Shown in pieces: positions 34,942 through 42,742 of a stretch of 64,000 nucleotides of DNA. Source of the stretch: Hyphomonadaceae bacterium (GTDB lineage Bacteria > Pseudomonadota > Alphaproteobacteria > Caulobacterales > Aquidulcibacteraceae); assembly GCA_022841905.1 (NCBI GenBank), contig JALHQO010000006.1:124001-188000 (forward strand), written 5' to 3'. Under the pieces are notes generated by a model. That model had not been told where the DNA came from and did not search any database. It worked only from the letters and a program-made list of their open reading frames with translations. Position numbers and translations under genes: made by a program. Position 1 is the stretch's first letter. Every line of letters starts with the position of its first letter.

Positions 34942-35307
34942 ATGACTGACATGCAGATCATCCGCATCGACGACGCCAAGGCCATCGTCCGCGTCGGCGT
35001 GCCGGAGCCCGAGCGCGCCGCGCCGCAAGAGGTGCGCGTCTCCGTTGCGCTGGCGCTCGGCGCGCCGCCGGATTTTCCGGAGAATGATCGCATCGGCGCG
35101 ACCGTCGATTACGACCGCATCCTGCATTTTATCCGCGACGATCTCGGCGCGCCGGCACACTTGATCGAGACGTTGGCCGATCGCGTGGCGGGGCATTGCC
35201 TTTCGCTGAGCCAACGAGCGCGCTGGGTCGAGGTGACGGTGAAAAAGCCATCGGTGCTCTCGGGCGATGGGCTGGTGGCGGTGACGATCCGAAGAGAGGC
35301 GCGATGA
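34942..35307 (+). CDS. folB: Dihydroneopterin aldolase/epimerase family protein FolB
   Basis: A 121-residue T-fold protein. The RVGVPEPERAAPQEVRVSVALAL block carries the conserved glutamate of the 'G.x.EEER.PQ' motif that anchors the pterin, and VTVKKPSVLSGDG supplies the catalytic lysine. It cleaves dihydroneopterin to hydroxymethyldihydropterin in folate synthesis. It overlaps the SDR gene by four bases (ATGA). The partner's pteridine-reductase-type active site supports a pterin role for both. Confidence 0.85.
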   Translation: MTDMQIIRIDDAKAIVRVGVPEPERAAPQEVRVSVALALGAPPDFPENDRIGATVDYDRILHFIRDDLGAPAHLIETLADRVAGHCLSLSQRARWVEVTVKKPSVLSGDGLVAVTIRREAR

Positions 35308-36053
35308 AGTGGGCTTTGATTACGGGCGCGGGCCAACGTTTGGGCCGCGCCGTCGCGCTTGAACTTGCGCGCGCGGGTTGGGGCGTGGCGATCCATTATC
35401 ACCGTTCCGAATCTGCCGCACGCGCGGTGCTTGCCGAAGCGCAGGCGCTTGGCGCTTCAGCGGTGCTGGTGCAAGCCGATCTCAATGATGCGAGCGCGCG
35501 GCACGCGCTAATCGGCAAAGCCGTCGAAGCGGCGGGTGAACCCCTTTCAGCATTGGTGAATTGTGCTGCGATCTTCGAGCACGACACGATTGATACGCTG
35601 ACTGAGGAGGCGCTTGAGCGGCATATGCGCATCAATGCGTTTACGCCCGCGGCGCTCGCCCGCGAATTCGTTGAGGCGCTCCCAGACGATGGCGAGGGCG
35701 TGGTCGTGAACTTCCTCGACTTCAAATTGGCCAACCCGTACCCGGATCATTTCTCCTACACGCTTTCAAAATACGCGCTGGCGGGCGCCACCGAACTGAT
35801 GGCGCGCGCTTTTGCGCCGCGCGTTCGCGTCAATGCGGTGGCGCCTGGTTATGTGTTGCCGGCGCCCGGCCAGGCGCAGGCGGATTTCGAGCGCTTGCAT
35901 AACGACACGCCGCTCAAACGTGGGCCGACACCGGACGACATTGCGCGCGCGGTTCGCTTTCTAATCGAGAGTCCCGCCATCACTGGGCAAACGATCTACG
36001 TTGACGGCGGACGCCGTTTTGTCAGCCACGAGCGCGATATGGGCTTCATGTAG
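35304..36053 (+). CDS. Short-chain dehydrogenase, pteridine-reductase (FolM/PTR1)-type
   Basis: A 249-residue SDR. The NADP-binding start is ALITGAGQRLGRAVALELA, with HYHRSES after strand 2 (arginine favouring NADPH). The catalytic set is Asp139, Tyr152 and Lys156 (NFLDFKL... FSYTLSKYAL). The usual SDR serine is replaced by aspartate 13 residues before the tyrosine, exactly as in Leishmania PTR1 and E. coli FolM, which reduce dihydropterins or dihydrobiopterin. The start overlaps folB (ATGA), supporting a pterin substrate. A longer in-frame start at 35196 inside folB was rejected. The C-terminus (GQTIYVDGGRRF) is typical. Confidence 0.88.
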   Translation: MKWALITGAGQRLGRAVALELARAGWGVAIHYHRSESAARAVLAEAQALGASAVLVQADLNDASARHALIGKAVEAAGEPLSALVNCAAIFEHDTIDTLTEEALERHMRINAFTPAALAREFVEALPDDGEGVVVNFLDFKLANPYPDHFSYTLSKYALAGATELMARAFAPRVRVNAVAPGYVLPAPGQAQADFERLHNDTPLKRGPTPDDIARAVRFLIESPAITGQTIYVDGGRRFVSHERDMGFM

Positions 36054-36094
36054 CGCGCCTCGCGCGCCCCGTGACTTTCGTCACAGCGACATGC

Positions 36095-36120
36095 CCAACG
36101 CGCCATTAGCTTTATCTCAT
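36095..36120 (+). promoter_or_regulatory. Candidate promoter of micropeptide 3
   Basis: CCAACGCGC (36095-36103) and ATCTCAT (36114-36120), with starts 19 bases apart, 39 bases before the ATG. It matches the pair before micropeptide 2. A GTGAC-TTTC-GTCAC hairpin (36071-36084) lies just upstream. Tentative. Confidence 0.3.
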
Positions 36121-36159
36121 CGGATCGATGGTCGAGCCGATACGGAGATGGAGCCAGTC

Positions 36160-36252
36160 ATGTTGAAGCTTTACACCTTGGTCGCAGCTCTGGCGGTGTT
36201 CGCGCCGGTCGCCTTCGCCACTTTGAACCAAGCCGCTCAGATCGTTGCCTAA
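36160..36252 (+). CDS. 30-residue signal-peptide-like micropeptide 3 (new family)
   Basis: 30 residues: leader MLKLYTLVAALAVFAPVAFA, then tail TLNQAAQIVA. It shares 17 identical positions with micropeptides 1 and 2 in a gap-free alignment. GGAG lies six bases before ATG 36160, and a perfect intrinsic terminator follows at 36327-36354. In-frame upstream ATGs lack a leader-like composition. It is a separate transcription unit on the opposite strand, 3.5 kb from its relatives, so the family is dispersed rather than a single tandem duplication. The function is unknown. Confidence 0.75.
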   Translation: MLKLYTLVAALAVFAPVAFATLNQAAQIVA

Positions 36253-36326
36253 CGCTCGACCGGTTCTTCCCAAGCCCCCTCGGGGCGCAAGAGAAACGGG
36301 TCGACCATGAGAAACCAACATCGCTA

Positions 36327-36354
36327 GGGCGTCGGACAACCGACGCCCTTTATT
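36327..36354 (+). terminator. Intrinsic terminator of micropeptide 3
   Basis: GGGCGTCGG (36327-36335), loop ACAA, CCGACGCCC (36340-36348), then TTTATT. It lies 75 bases after the peptide stop and before the radical SAM gene. Confidence 0.88.
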
Positions 36355-36407
36355 CATGTGGATGATGTTCTTGATTTGTTCTTATCGTAGGACTAAACTC
36401 CTACCGC

Positions 36408-37535
36408 ATGGCGAAAGATCCTTTGAGCGGTCGCGGCGCGCGCACCAATGCGAGCGGGCGGTTTGAGCGGTTCGCGACCGAGGCGTTCGATGACGGCTGG
36501 GGCGGGGCGGAGCTGACGCCGCTGGATACGATCGTCACGCCCGAACTGGCCAAGACGATAATCTCCACCAACCAGAGCCCCGACATTTCCTTCGATCAGT
36601 CGATCAATCCATATCGTGGTTGCGAGCATGGCTGCATCTACTGCTACGCGCGGCCGAACCACGCTTATGTCGGCCTCTCGCCTGGGCTCGATTTCGAAAC
36701 CAAGCTGTTCGTGAAGGCCAATGCGGCGGAGTTGTTGGAGCAGGAATTCTCCAAGCCTTCCTACAAACCGCGCACCATCATGCTGGGCGGCGTCACCGAC
36801 ATTTATCAGCCGATCGAGCGCGGCTATGGCGTGACGCGCGCGCTGCTCGAAGTGATGGAGCGCTGGCGCCATCCGGTGGCGCTGATCACCAAGAGCCAGC
36901 TGGTTATCCGTGACATCGATATTCTCGCGCGGTTGGCCGAACGCGGGCTGGCGAAAGCGGCGATCTCCGTCACCACCATGCAGCGCCGCACCGCGCGTGT
37001 GATGGAGCCGCGCGCGGCTGCGCCGCATCGGCGTATCGAGGTGATCCGCATGTTGGCGCAAGCGGGCGTGCCGGTGACGGTGATGGTCGCGCCGATCGTG
37101 CCGGCCATCAATGACAGCGAGATCGAAGCCATCCTCGAAGAGTGCAAGAAGGCGGGCGCGAGTTCAGCGGGCTATGTGGTGTTGCGCTTGCCGTTGGAGA
37201 TCAAGGATCTCTTCCGCGAGTGGCTCAACCAGTATTATCCTGACCGCGCCACGCGCGTGATGGCGATCGTGCGCCAGATGCGCGGCGGACGCGACTACGA
37301 TCCCGAATGGGGCAAGCGGCAAAAAGGCGAGGGGCCGTACGCCAAGATGATCGTCGACCGCTTCGCGACGGCGTGCCGGCGTCTTGGCTTGGACAAGCCG
37401 CGCTTGCCGCTCGACCACACCCAGTTCCGTCGCCCGCTCGAAGCTGGCGGCCAGGCCGATCTGTTCGCGGAACCCGACTGCACGCCGCTGCGCGCCGTGG
37501 CGGAAAAGCGCGCGGCATTCGACAGCGACAAGTAG
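36408..37535 (+). CDS. PA0069-family radical SAM protein
   Basis: A 375-residue protein. The 4Fe-4S cluster cysteines are Cys72, Cys76 and Cys79 (RGCEHGCIYCYARP, CxxxCxxC). The SplB-like core follows (TIMLGGVTDIYQPIE, TKSQLVIRDIDIL, VMVAPIVPAIND). The N-terminal segment (GRGARTNASGRFE...STNQSPDISFDQSINPYRG) is the hallmark of the PA0069 group. These generate a 5'-deoxyadenosyl radical; a DNA-repair-like or other substrate has not been established. It is preceded by the micropeptide 3 terminator, so it has its own promoter. An AT-rich stretch lies at 36360-36400. Confidence 0.9.
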   Translation: MAKDPLSGRGARTNASGRFERFATEAFDDGWGGAELTPLDTIVTPELAKTIISTNQSPDISFDQSINPYRGCEHGCIYCYARPNHAYVGLSPGLDFETKLFVKANAAELLEQEFSKPSYKPRTIMLGGVTDIYQPIERGYGVTRALLEVMERWRHPVALITKSQLVIRDIDILARLAERGLAKAAISVTTMQRRTARVMEPRAAAPHRRIEVIRMLAQAGVPVTVMVAPIVPAINDSEIEAILEECKKAGASSAGYVVLRLPLEIKDLFREWLNQYYPDRATRVMAIVRQMRGGRDYDPEWGKRQKGEGPYAKMIVDRFATACRRLGLDKPRLPLDHTQFRRPLEAGGQADLFAEPDCTPLRAVAEKRAAFDSDK

Positions 37536-37598
37536 CGGTGCGTTGCCCCAAGCAGGCGTGGCGGGCTAAGGTCCGCGCCTCATAAGGGGAGACGCCGC

Positions 37599-38501
37599 AT
37601 GCGCATCGAAAACCAGGACCCAGGCAATCTCAGAGATCGTGGCCGGGGCTCGGGCGGCGGTGGCGGCGGCGTGCCGGCGACGGCGCTGTTCGCGATCCTG
37701 CGCCGCATCGGCTTTCGCGGCATTCTGATTGTCGGCGTCATCCTTGGCGGCATCTACTTTTTGGCGCCGGACAATATCCGCAACGCCGTCTTCGGCGCGC
37801 TGCTCGGCGGCACGCCTGGCCAAGGCAGCACGGCGCAAGGCGAAGGCACGACGTGCGAACAGCATGCCGAAGCCTGCGATTTCTCCGCGCGCGTGCTGGG
37901 CTCGACCAACGATGTCTGGAACGCGCAATTCCAGCAAGGCCGCCTGCCGAGCTATGGCACGCAAGTCAGAGCCTATCAGGAGCCGACGATCAACGTGTTC
38001 TCCGGCAGCGTGCAAACCGCGTGCGGCGGCGCGACGTCAGATGTGGGCCCGTTCTACTGCCCGGCCGATCGCGAACTCTATATCGATCCGACCTTCTACG
38101 ATGTGATGGAAAGCCGCCTGCGCGCGCCTGGTGATTTCGCGCAAGCCTACGTCATCGCGCACGAAGCCGGCCACCACGTGCAGAACCTGATCGGCGCCAC
38201 GCAGCAGCAAGTGCAAGGCGAGAACCAAAACCAAACCTCAGTGCGCGTCGAGCTGCAGGCCGATTGCTTGGCTGGCGTCTGGGGCCACCAGGAGCGCGCC
38301 GATCTGCAGATCACCGAAGAAGATTTGCGCGAAGCTTTGAACGCCGCGCATGCGATCGGCGACGATACGCTGGGCCAATCGAACGAAAGCCAATTCACCC
38401 ACGGCTCCAGCGCCCAACGCATGCGCTGGTTCCGCCGCGGGTTTGACTCAGGCGATGCGCGTCAGTGCGATACGTTCCGGGTGAGTGCGGCGCAGCTCTA
38501 A
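37599..38501 (+). CDS. YpfJ-family neutral zinc metallopeptidase
   Basis: A 300-residue protein. The soluble head has a Gly-rich patch (GSGGGGGG). One transmembrane helix lies at about residues 40-56. The catalytic domain has His188-Glu189-x-x-His192 (IAHEAGHHVQNL), with the third-ligand region ELQADCLAGVWG about 45 residues later. Family members (PF04228) are membrane-anchored putative metallopeptidases. Cysteines at 141, 154 and others suggest a periplasmic catalytic face. A four-copy decamer repeat follows its stop. Confidence 0.9.
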   Translation: MRIENQDPGNLRDRGRGSGGGGGGVPATALFAILRRIGFRGILIVGVILGGIYFLAPDNIRNAVFGALLGGTPGQGSTAQGEGTTCEQHAEACDFSARVLGSTNDVWNAQFQQGRLPSYGTQVRAYQEPTINVFSGSVQTACGGATSDVGPFYCPADRELYIDPTFYDVMESRLRAPGDFAQAYVIAHEAGHHVQNLIGATQQQVQGENQNQTSVRVELQADCLAGVWGHQERADLQITEEDLREALNAAHAIGDDTLGQSNESQFTHGSSAQRMRWFRRGFDSGDARQCDTFRVSAAQL

Positions 38502-38503
38502 TT

Positions 38504-38571
38504 CAGGTGTCAGCGTGTCGGGTGTCAGGTGTCAGCAAGTTGGCGCCTGACACCTGGCAAACTGACACCTG
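38504..38571. repeat. Four copies of a decamer, two direct and two inverted
   Basis: CAGGTGTCAG occurs at 38504-38513 and 38526-38535, and its complement CTGACACCTG at 38547-38556 and 38562-38571. The inner pair can form a stem around 11 bases. It fills the gap between two convergent genes and may stop transcription from both sides, though no T run is present. Confidence 0.7.
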
Positions 38572-38573
38572 GC

Positions 38574-39464
38574 CTAAGCGTTCCAGCTCGCGGCCTGATC
38601 GATCAGGAATTGCCGGAACGCGGCGATGCGCTTCGAGCGTTTCAGATCGCTTGGATAGATGAAGTAAACTTCGAAGCTCGGGCCTGGCAGATCGGGCAGC
38701 ACTTTCACGAGGTTTGGATTTTCGCGCGCCATGTAGTCGGGCACGCTGGCGATGCCGAAGCCGGATTCCACCGCGCGCAACATGCCATAGACATTGTTGA
38801 TCTCGAGCAGCGGCGTGCGCGGTTTGGCGTCTTCGCGGCCGGCGCGTTGCGCCCAATCCAGTTCGCGCATCGGCGTCGGCACGCCGGCCTGATAGGCGAT
38901 GATGCGGTGATTATCGAGATCCTCGACATTCTTCGGCGTGCCGTGGCGCTGCAGATAGCCCGCTGACGCATAGAGGCTGACATGCACCTCCAAGAGTTTG
39001 CGTTGGATAAGGTCAGCGTGCGTCGCCGCCCAGAGCCGGATGGCGCATTCCGCTTCCAGCTTCAGCAAATCATACTCGCGGTCGTCGAGCATGATCTTGA
39101 GGCGCGTCTCGGGATAGGTGTCGGCAAAGGCGCCGAGCCGGGGCGCGAGCCAGGTCGAGCCGAACGCGACCGGCGCCGTCACCGTGAGATCGCCGATCAC
39201 CTTCTCGCGCGCGTCCTTCAGCGTGCTTTCGGCGATCACGGCCGCGCCCGCCATTTCGCGGGTGAACTCGCGGAGCGCCATGCCCGGGCCGGTGAGCAGC
39301 AGGCCGCGCGCGTGACGCTGGAACAGCGGCACGCCCATGTCGTTTTCGAGAGCGGCGATCTGGCGGCTGACCGAGGATTGGCTGACGCCCAGCTTTTCAG
39401 CAGCCGCCGTCAGGCTGCCGGTCTCGGCGGCGAAGTGAAACGTCTTGAGTTTGTCCCAGTCCAT
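38574..39464 (-). CDS. LysR-family transcriptional regulator
   Basis: A 296-residue regulator. The winged helix-turn-helix is at residues 1-60 (LKTFHFAAETGSLTAAAEKLGVSQSSVSRQIAALE), and the substrate-binding domain spans about 85-290. It belongs to the GcvA/DsdC-like broad class; the effector is unknown. ATG 39464 is preferred, with GGAGG about 11 bases upstream; an earlier in-frame start would add an unlikely tail. It is divergent from the MscS channel gene (99 bases between starts), a typical place for a LysR target promoter. Confidence 0.88.
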   Translation of the reverse strand: MDWDKLKTFHFAAETGSLTAAAEKLGVSQSSVSRQIAALENDMGVPLFQRHARGLLLTGPGMALREFTREMAGAAVIAESTLKDAREKVIGDLTVTAPVAFGSTWLAPRLGAFADTYPETRLKIMLDDREYDLLKLEAECAIRLWAATHADLIQRKLLEVHVSLYASAGYLQRHGTPKNVEDLDNHRIIAYQAGVPTPMRELDWAQRAGREDAKPRTPLLEINNVYGMLRAVESGFGIASVPDYMARENPNLVKVLPDLPGPSFEVYFIYPSDLKRSKRIAAFRQFLIDQAASWNA

Positions 39465-39562
39465 CAATGCCGCCGCCTCCGAGGCGCCCTGTAGCGTCCT
39501 CGCGCGTTGCAATATTGCATAGCTCGACGGCTGGGTCGATAGAGAAGGGGTTGGGATTCGAA

Positions 39563-40585
39563 ATGCTGGAACGCTTCGGCGACATTGCGCACGTACCGCT
39601 GCTGACCATCGGGCAGTCCGCCGTCACGGTTGGCGGGCTCGGCGCGGCCGTGCTGCTGATCGCGGCCTTTATGGTCGCCGCTTGGCTCATTGGCGGGGCG
39701 CTGAAGCGCCTGCGCCAGCGCACGCGCGAGGGCTCCGGCGCGCTCTACTTGTTCGAGAAGCTGACGACCTACGGCCTGGTGCTGTTCGGCTTCGTCGCCG
39801 GCCTCTCGACGCTGGGCCTCGACCTCTCATCCATCGCCGTGTTTGCCGGCGCGATCGGTATTGGCTTGGGGCTGGGCTTGCAGGGCATCGTCAAGGAATT
39901 CGTCTCGGGCCTGACGCTGATCTCCGACCGCGCTGTCCATATCGGCGACTACATCGAATTGCCCGACGGCACGCGCGGAATCGTCCAAGAGATCGGCCCG
40001 CGCGCCACGCGCATCCGCAACAACGACAACGTCTATCTCTTGGTGCCAAACTCGCTGCTGATTGAAAACACAGTGATCAACTGGACTCTGCGCGGCGAGA
40101 CGCGCCGCATCCACGTGCCGTTCCAAGTCGCTATCGGCGCTGACAAGGAGAAGGTCCGCGCCTGCGTGCTCGAAGCCGCGCGCGATGTGCCGTTCACGCT
40201 GCCCGATACCGATCAGCATCGCACGCAAGTCTGGCTCGTCGGCTATGGCGACAGCGCGCTGAAGTTTGAGCTGATCGTGTGGCCGACGCTGGAAGCGGTG
40301 AAACGGCCAAAGGCGATGAACGCGGCTTATATGTGGGCGATCGACGATGCGCTGCGCCAAGCCGGCATCGAAATTCCCTATCCGCAACGCGATCTGCGTA
40401 TCCGCAGCTTCTTCGGCGAGGAAGGCGACGATGCGATGACGGCGCTCAACTTGCGCAAGACGCCGCACTCGCCGCCCGTCGCGCCGCCGACGGCCGCCAG
40501 CGTCAATGACGCCGCCGACGATCTGGCGCGGCCGGAAGAGCCGATCGACAGCGACGTCGAAGCGGCAGAGCCGCACAAAGCGTAA
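39563..40585 (+). CDS. MscS-family mechanosensitive ion channel
   Basis: A 340-residue protein with two to three N-terminal helices, then the pore-lining TM3 with its Gly/Ala pattern (FAGAIGIGLGLGLQGIVKEFVSGLTLI), the beta domain (RAVHIGDYIELPDGTRGIVQEIGPRATRIRNNDNVYLLVPNSLLIENTVINWT), and the alpha/beta cytoplasmic vestibule. It releases solutes in hypo-osmotic shock. ATG 39563 was chosen because an upstream in-frame start (39467) would overlap lysR and give a non-hydrophobic Pro/Arg tail. The C-terminal 45 residues are Pro/Ala-rich and acidic. Confidence 0.9.
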   Translation: MLERFGDIAHVPLLTIGQSAVTVGGLGAAVLLIAAFMVAAWLIGGALKRLRQRTREGSGALYLFEKLTTYGLVLFGFVAGLSTLGLDLSSIAVFAGAIGIGLGLGLQGIVKEFVSGLTLISDRAVHIGDYIELPDGTRGIVQEIGPRATRIRNNDNVYLLVPNSLLIENTVINWTLRGETRRIHVPFQVAIGADKEKVRACVLEAARDVPFTLPDTDQHRTQVWLVGYGDSALKFELIVWPTLEAVKRPKAMNAAYMWAIDDALRQAGIEIPYPQRDLRIRSFFGEEGDDAMTALNLRKTPHSPPVAPPTAASVNDAADDLARPEEPIDSDVEAAEPHKA

Positions 40586-40616
40586 CGGACCGCCGACCGG
40601 AGAGCCGGCGATCCGT
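40585..40616. terminator. Hairpin between convergent MscS and carotenoid-oxygenase-like genes
   Basis: Eleven bases (from ACGGA, 40585) pair with the complementary run ending ATCCGT at 40616, with one mismatch, around ten bases. No T run is present, so it may act as a bidirectional stop or only as a stabilising hairpin. Confidence 0.4.
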
Positions 40617-40627
40617 CACCCCGCGTC

Positions 40628-42067
40628 TCACGCATCCTTCCACGTCGAGTGAAAGCCGAGTGGGGCGCGGTAGGGGCTGCGCCAGGTGGCAATCGGGCCA
40701 TCGCCCACGCCTGCCGCGTCGAACACGTGCAACTCGGTGGCCTGCTCGCGTGCGTTGAGCGTAACGCCGACGAGCCAGGCATCGCGCTCATTGGTGCGGC
40801 CGGGCTTGGTCACGAACAGATGCTCCTGCACCATCTGGTCAGCGCCGAAATCGTGTTCGGCGTAAGCGCCCGTGCGCCAGTTCATCAGACCGAGCCGGCT
40901 GACGGCGCGATCATCGACGATGCTGACCAGATCGCGGGCGCGGCCTTGGCGGCGGCGATCGGTCTGTGGGAATTCGCCGTAACGGCCGCTGCGTTGCAGT
41001 TCGGCGCGTCCATCGGCGTGCAACACCGCCAGCACCAGTTCGGCGGACGGCGTTTGCCCGGTTTCCTGCGTGATCATGCTGCGCGCTTGATGCGTGACGA
41101 AATCGGCGTTCGCGGAAGCGCAGAGATCGAAGCGGATCGCGCCGTCGGCATCTTCCCACGCATCGCCGGTGTGGAAGAAGAACATGGCCGGCAATTCGTA
41201 GACGCGGCGGTTTGAGTAGTCGTTCTTGTCCAGCACCAGCACGCGGAACGGCTGGTCGCCGTGCCAAGTGAAGCCATCGACCATCGGCGCTGTCATGCGA
41301 TCGTGGATCCATGGCTGCAGCGGAATGATCAGGTGGCGTTCGCTCACCGCCCAGTCGTGCACGTAAGAGCGAGTGGGCAGTTGGATGATCTGCGCATCTT
41401 CGACCGCGCCGTTGGGCGAAAGCCGCCAGACGATGCAGCGGTCGCCATAGATTCCGAGATTCCAGATACGGCCGTTCGGCTCCACCTTCGGGTGCGCGGT
41501 AAACGGCATGCTGGCGAGATCGGCGCGCAGCGGACGCACGCCAAGCGTGGCCAGCGAGCGCGGATCCATGCGCGTCGGCGAGCCGCCTTCCCACAGCGCC
41601 CAAAGCTCGTCGCCGACGATCATCACCGATGTATTGGCGGCGTTCATCGAGTCCGGGCCCTCGATCGCGGCGTTACGATCGCCGCGCGTGCCGAAGCCCG
41701 GCATGACGATACGCTGTTCGCGTTGTTCGAGCCGGCGCTTGGGCGTGTCGACGAATTTGCCGCTATGGCGGGCGCGGCCATCTTCGATGGCGAAGCGCTG
41801 GACGAAGCCGTCGCCGTCGAACCAGTGGCCGGTGGCGCTATCGGCATAGCGGAACCAGCCGGGGCCGTTGCGGTAGTGCTCGCCGGCCAGAGCGCGCGGG
41901 GCGCGCCCGGAGAGGAGGCGCATGCCGGCTTCGGCGAAGCCGTCGACCGGGGCGTTGTCGAGACCCGGGCTCCAGCGCGGCGTCTCGGTGGCGAGGGCCG
42001 GGCCCGCCGCCGCGATGACGCTGGCGGCGGCGAAACCGGAGAGAAGCTGGCGGCGGGAGAGGCTCAT
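40628..42067 (-). CDS. Carotenoid-oxygenase-family protein with Tat signal
   Basis: A 479-residue protein. The leader MSLSRRQLLSGFAAASVIAAAGPALA is a twin-arginine signal (SRRQLL), so a folded, metal-loaded enzyme is exported. The seven-bladed oxygenase fold is suggested by the four iron-ligand histidine regions: AHPKVEPNG, HDWAVSERH, FFHTGDAWED and a C-terminal HSTW. These enzymes split carotenoid, apocarotenoid or stilbene double bonds. The substrate is unknown, and periplasmic location is unusual for the family. It starts one base after the DUF2141 stop, so they form an operon; GGAG lies within the end of the DUF2141 gene. Confidence 0.85.
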   Translation of the reverse strand: MSLSRRQLLSGFAAASVIAAAGPALATETPRWSPGLDNAPVDGFAEAGMRLLSGRAPRALAGEHYRNGPGWFRYADSATGHWFDGDGFVQRFAIEDGRARHSGKFVDTPKRRLEQREQRIVMPGFGTRGDRNAAIEGPDSMNAANTSVMIVGDELWALWEGGSPTRMDPRSLATLGVRPLRADLASMPFTAHPKVEPNGRIWNLGIYGDRCIVWRLSPNGAVEDAQIIQLPTRSYVHDWAVSERHLIIPLQPWIHDRMTAPMVDGFTWHGDQPFRVLVLDKNDYSNRRVYELPAMFFFHTGDAWEDADGAIRFDLCASANADFVTHQARSMITQETGQTPSAELVLAVLHADGRAELQRSGRYGEFPQTDRRRQGRARDLVSIVDDRAVSRLGLMNWRTGAYAEHDFGADQMVQEHLFVTKPGRTNERDAWLVGVTLNAREQATELHVFDAAGVGDGPIATWRSPYRAPLGFHSTWKDA

Positions 42068-42068
42068 C

Positions 42069-42506
42069 TTAGTTGCTCCCCGGGATCGTGATCTGGTGGA
42101 CGTTGGCCCCGGCGGTGACGGTGAACACGGCGTCTTCCCAGCTCGCTGGGCCAAAGCGGCCGCGGGCATTGTTGGAGAAGGCGAACGGTTCGGTCGGGAT
42201 GCCGAAGGGGTTGGTGTCCAACTGGCCGTTGCCGTTGACGTCGTGGAAGAGGCGGATCGCGTACTGGCCGGGTGGCACGTTCTCGAATGAGACGCTGGCG
42301 CTGGCGGCGGTGATTGGGATTTGGCGAGCGGTGAGCTGGTCGCCTGAGCCGTAGCCCTCGGCCGAGTTGAACACCTGCATCATCACCGAGCCCTGCGGCT
42401 GCAGGCCGGTCAGCTGAACGGTCACGGTGGCGGTTTCGTCGGCCTGGGCGGGGGCGGTGGCGCAGCCTGCGGCCAGGACGAGGGCGATGAGGGCGGTGCG
42501 AAGCAT
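42069..42506 (-). CDS. DUF2141-family exported protein
   Basis: A 145-residue protein. The signal region contains LAAGC (possible lipobox) and ends AQA-D. The mature domain has the DUF2141 pattern: VTVQLTGLQPQGSVMMQVFNS, FENVPPGQYAIRLFHDVNGNGQLDTN-PFGIPTEPFAFSNNARG. The 'DxNGNGxLDxNxFGxPxE' core suggests a calcium-bound beta-sandwich. The function is unknown in the family. It is the first gene of an operon with the Tat-exported carotenoid-oxygenase-like protein, suggesting a shared extracytoplasmic role. Confidence 0.85.
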   Translation of the reverse strand: MLRTALIALVLAAGCATAPAQADETATVTVQLTGLQPQGSVMMQVFNSAEGYGSGDQLTARQIPITAASASVSFENVPPGQYAIRLFHDVNGNGQLDTNPFGIPTEPFAFSNNARGRFGPASWEDAVFTVTAGANVHQITIPGSN

Positions 42507-42720
42507 TGGGTTTCTCCGGTGGCGGCGTGATTGCCGTTGACCTGAGAGTGTCCGGGGGCCCCGCCCCAAGCTATTGGATATACGTGAGTTCGCGGCTCCC
42601 GTGCGTGAGCGGGCGCCCGCCCGCGACTGGCGATGCGCGAGCTGCGGGGCGAAAGACTGGCGCTTCGCGGGTGACGGCGGCTGGCCGATGGCGCAACCGC
42701 TTGCCTTGAGCGCGGCCTTG

Positions 42721-42742
42721 TGCAAACTGTAGACAGTATGCA
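42721..42742 (+). promoter_or_regulatory. Candidate GntR autoregulatory operator overlapping the start codon
   Basis: TGCA-A-ACTGT-AG-ACAGT-A-TGCA: a 22-bp imperfect palindrome centred at 42731-42732. ATG 42738 lies inside its right half. GntR/FCD regulators bind short palindromes of this TGT-ACA type. Confidence 0.5.

Noticed and set aside
38504-38571. Repeat array considered as a CRISPR
   Set aside because: Repeats are only 10 bases, in both orientations, with unequal short spacers and no cas genes.
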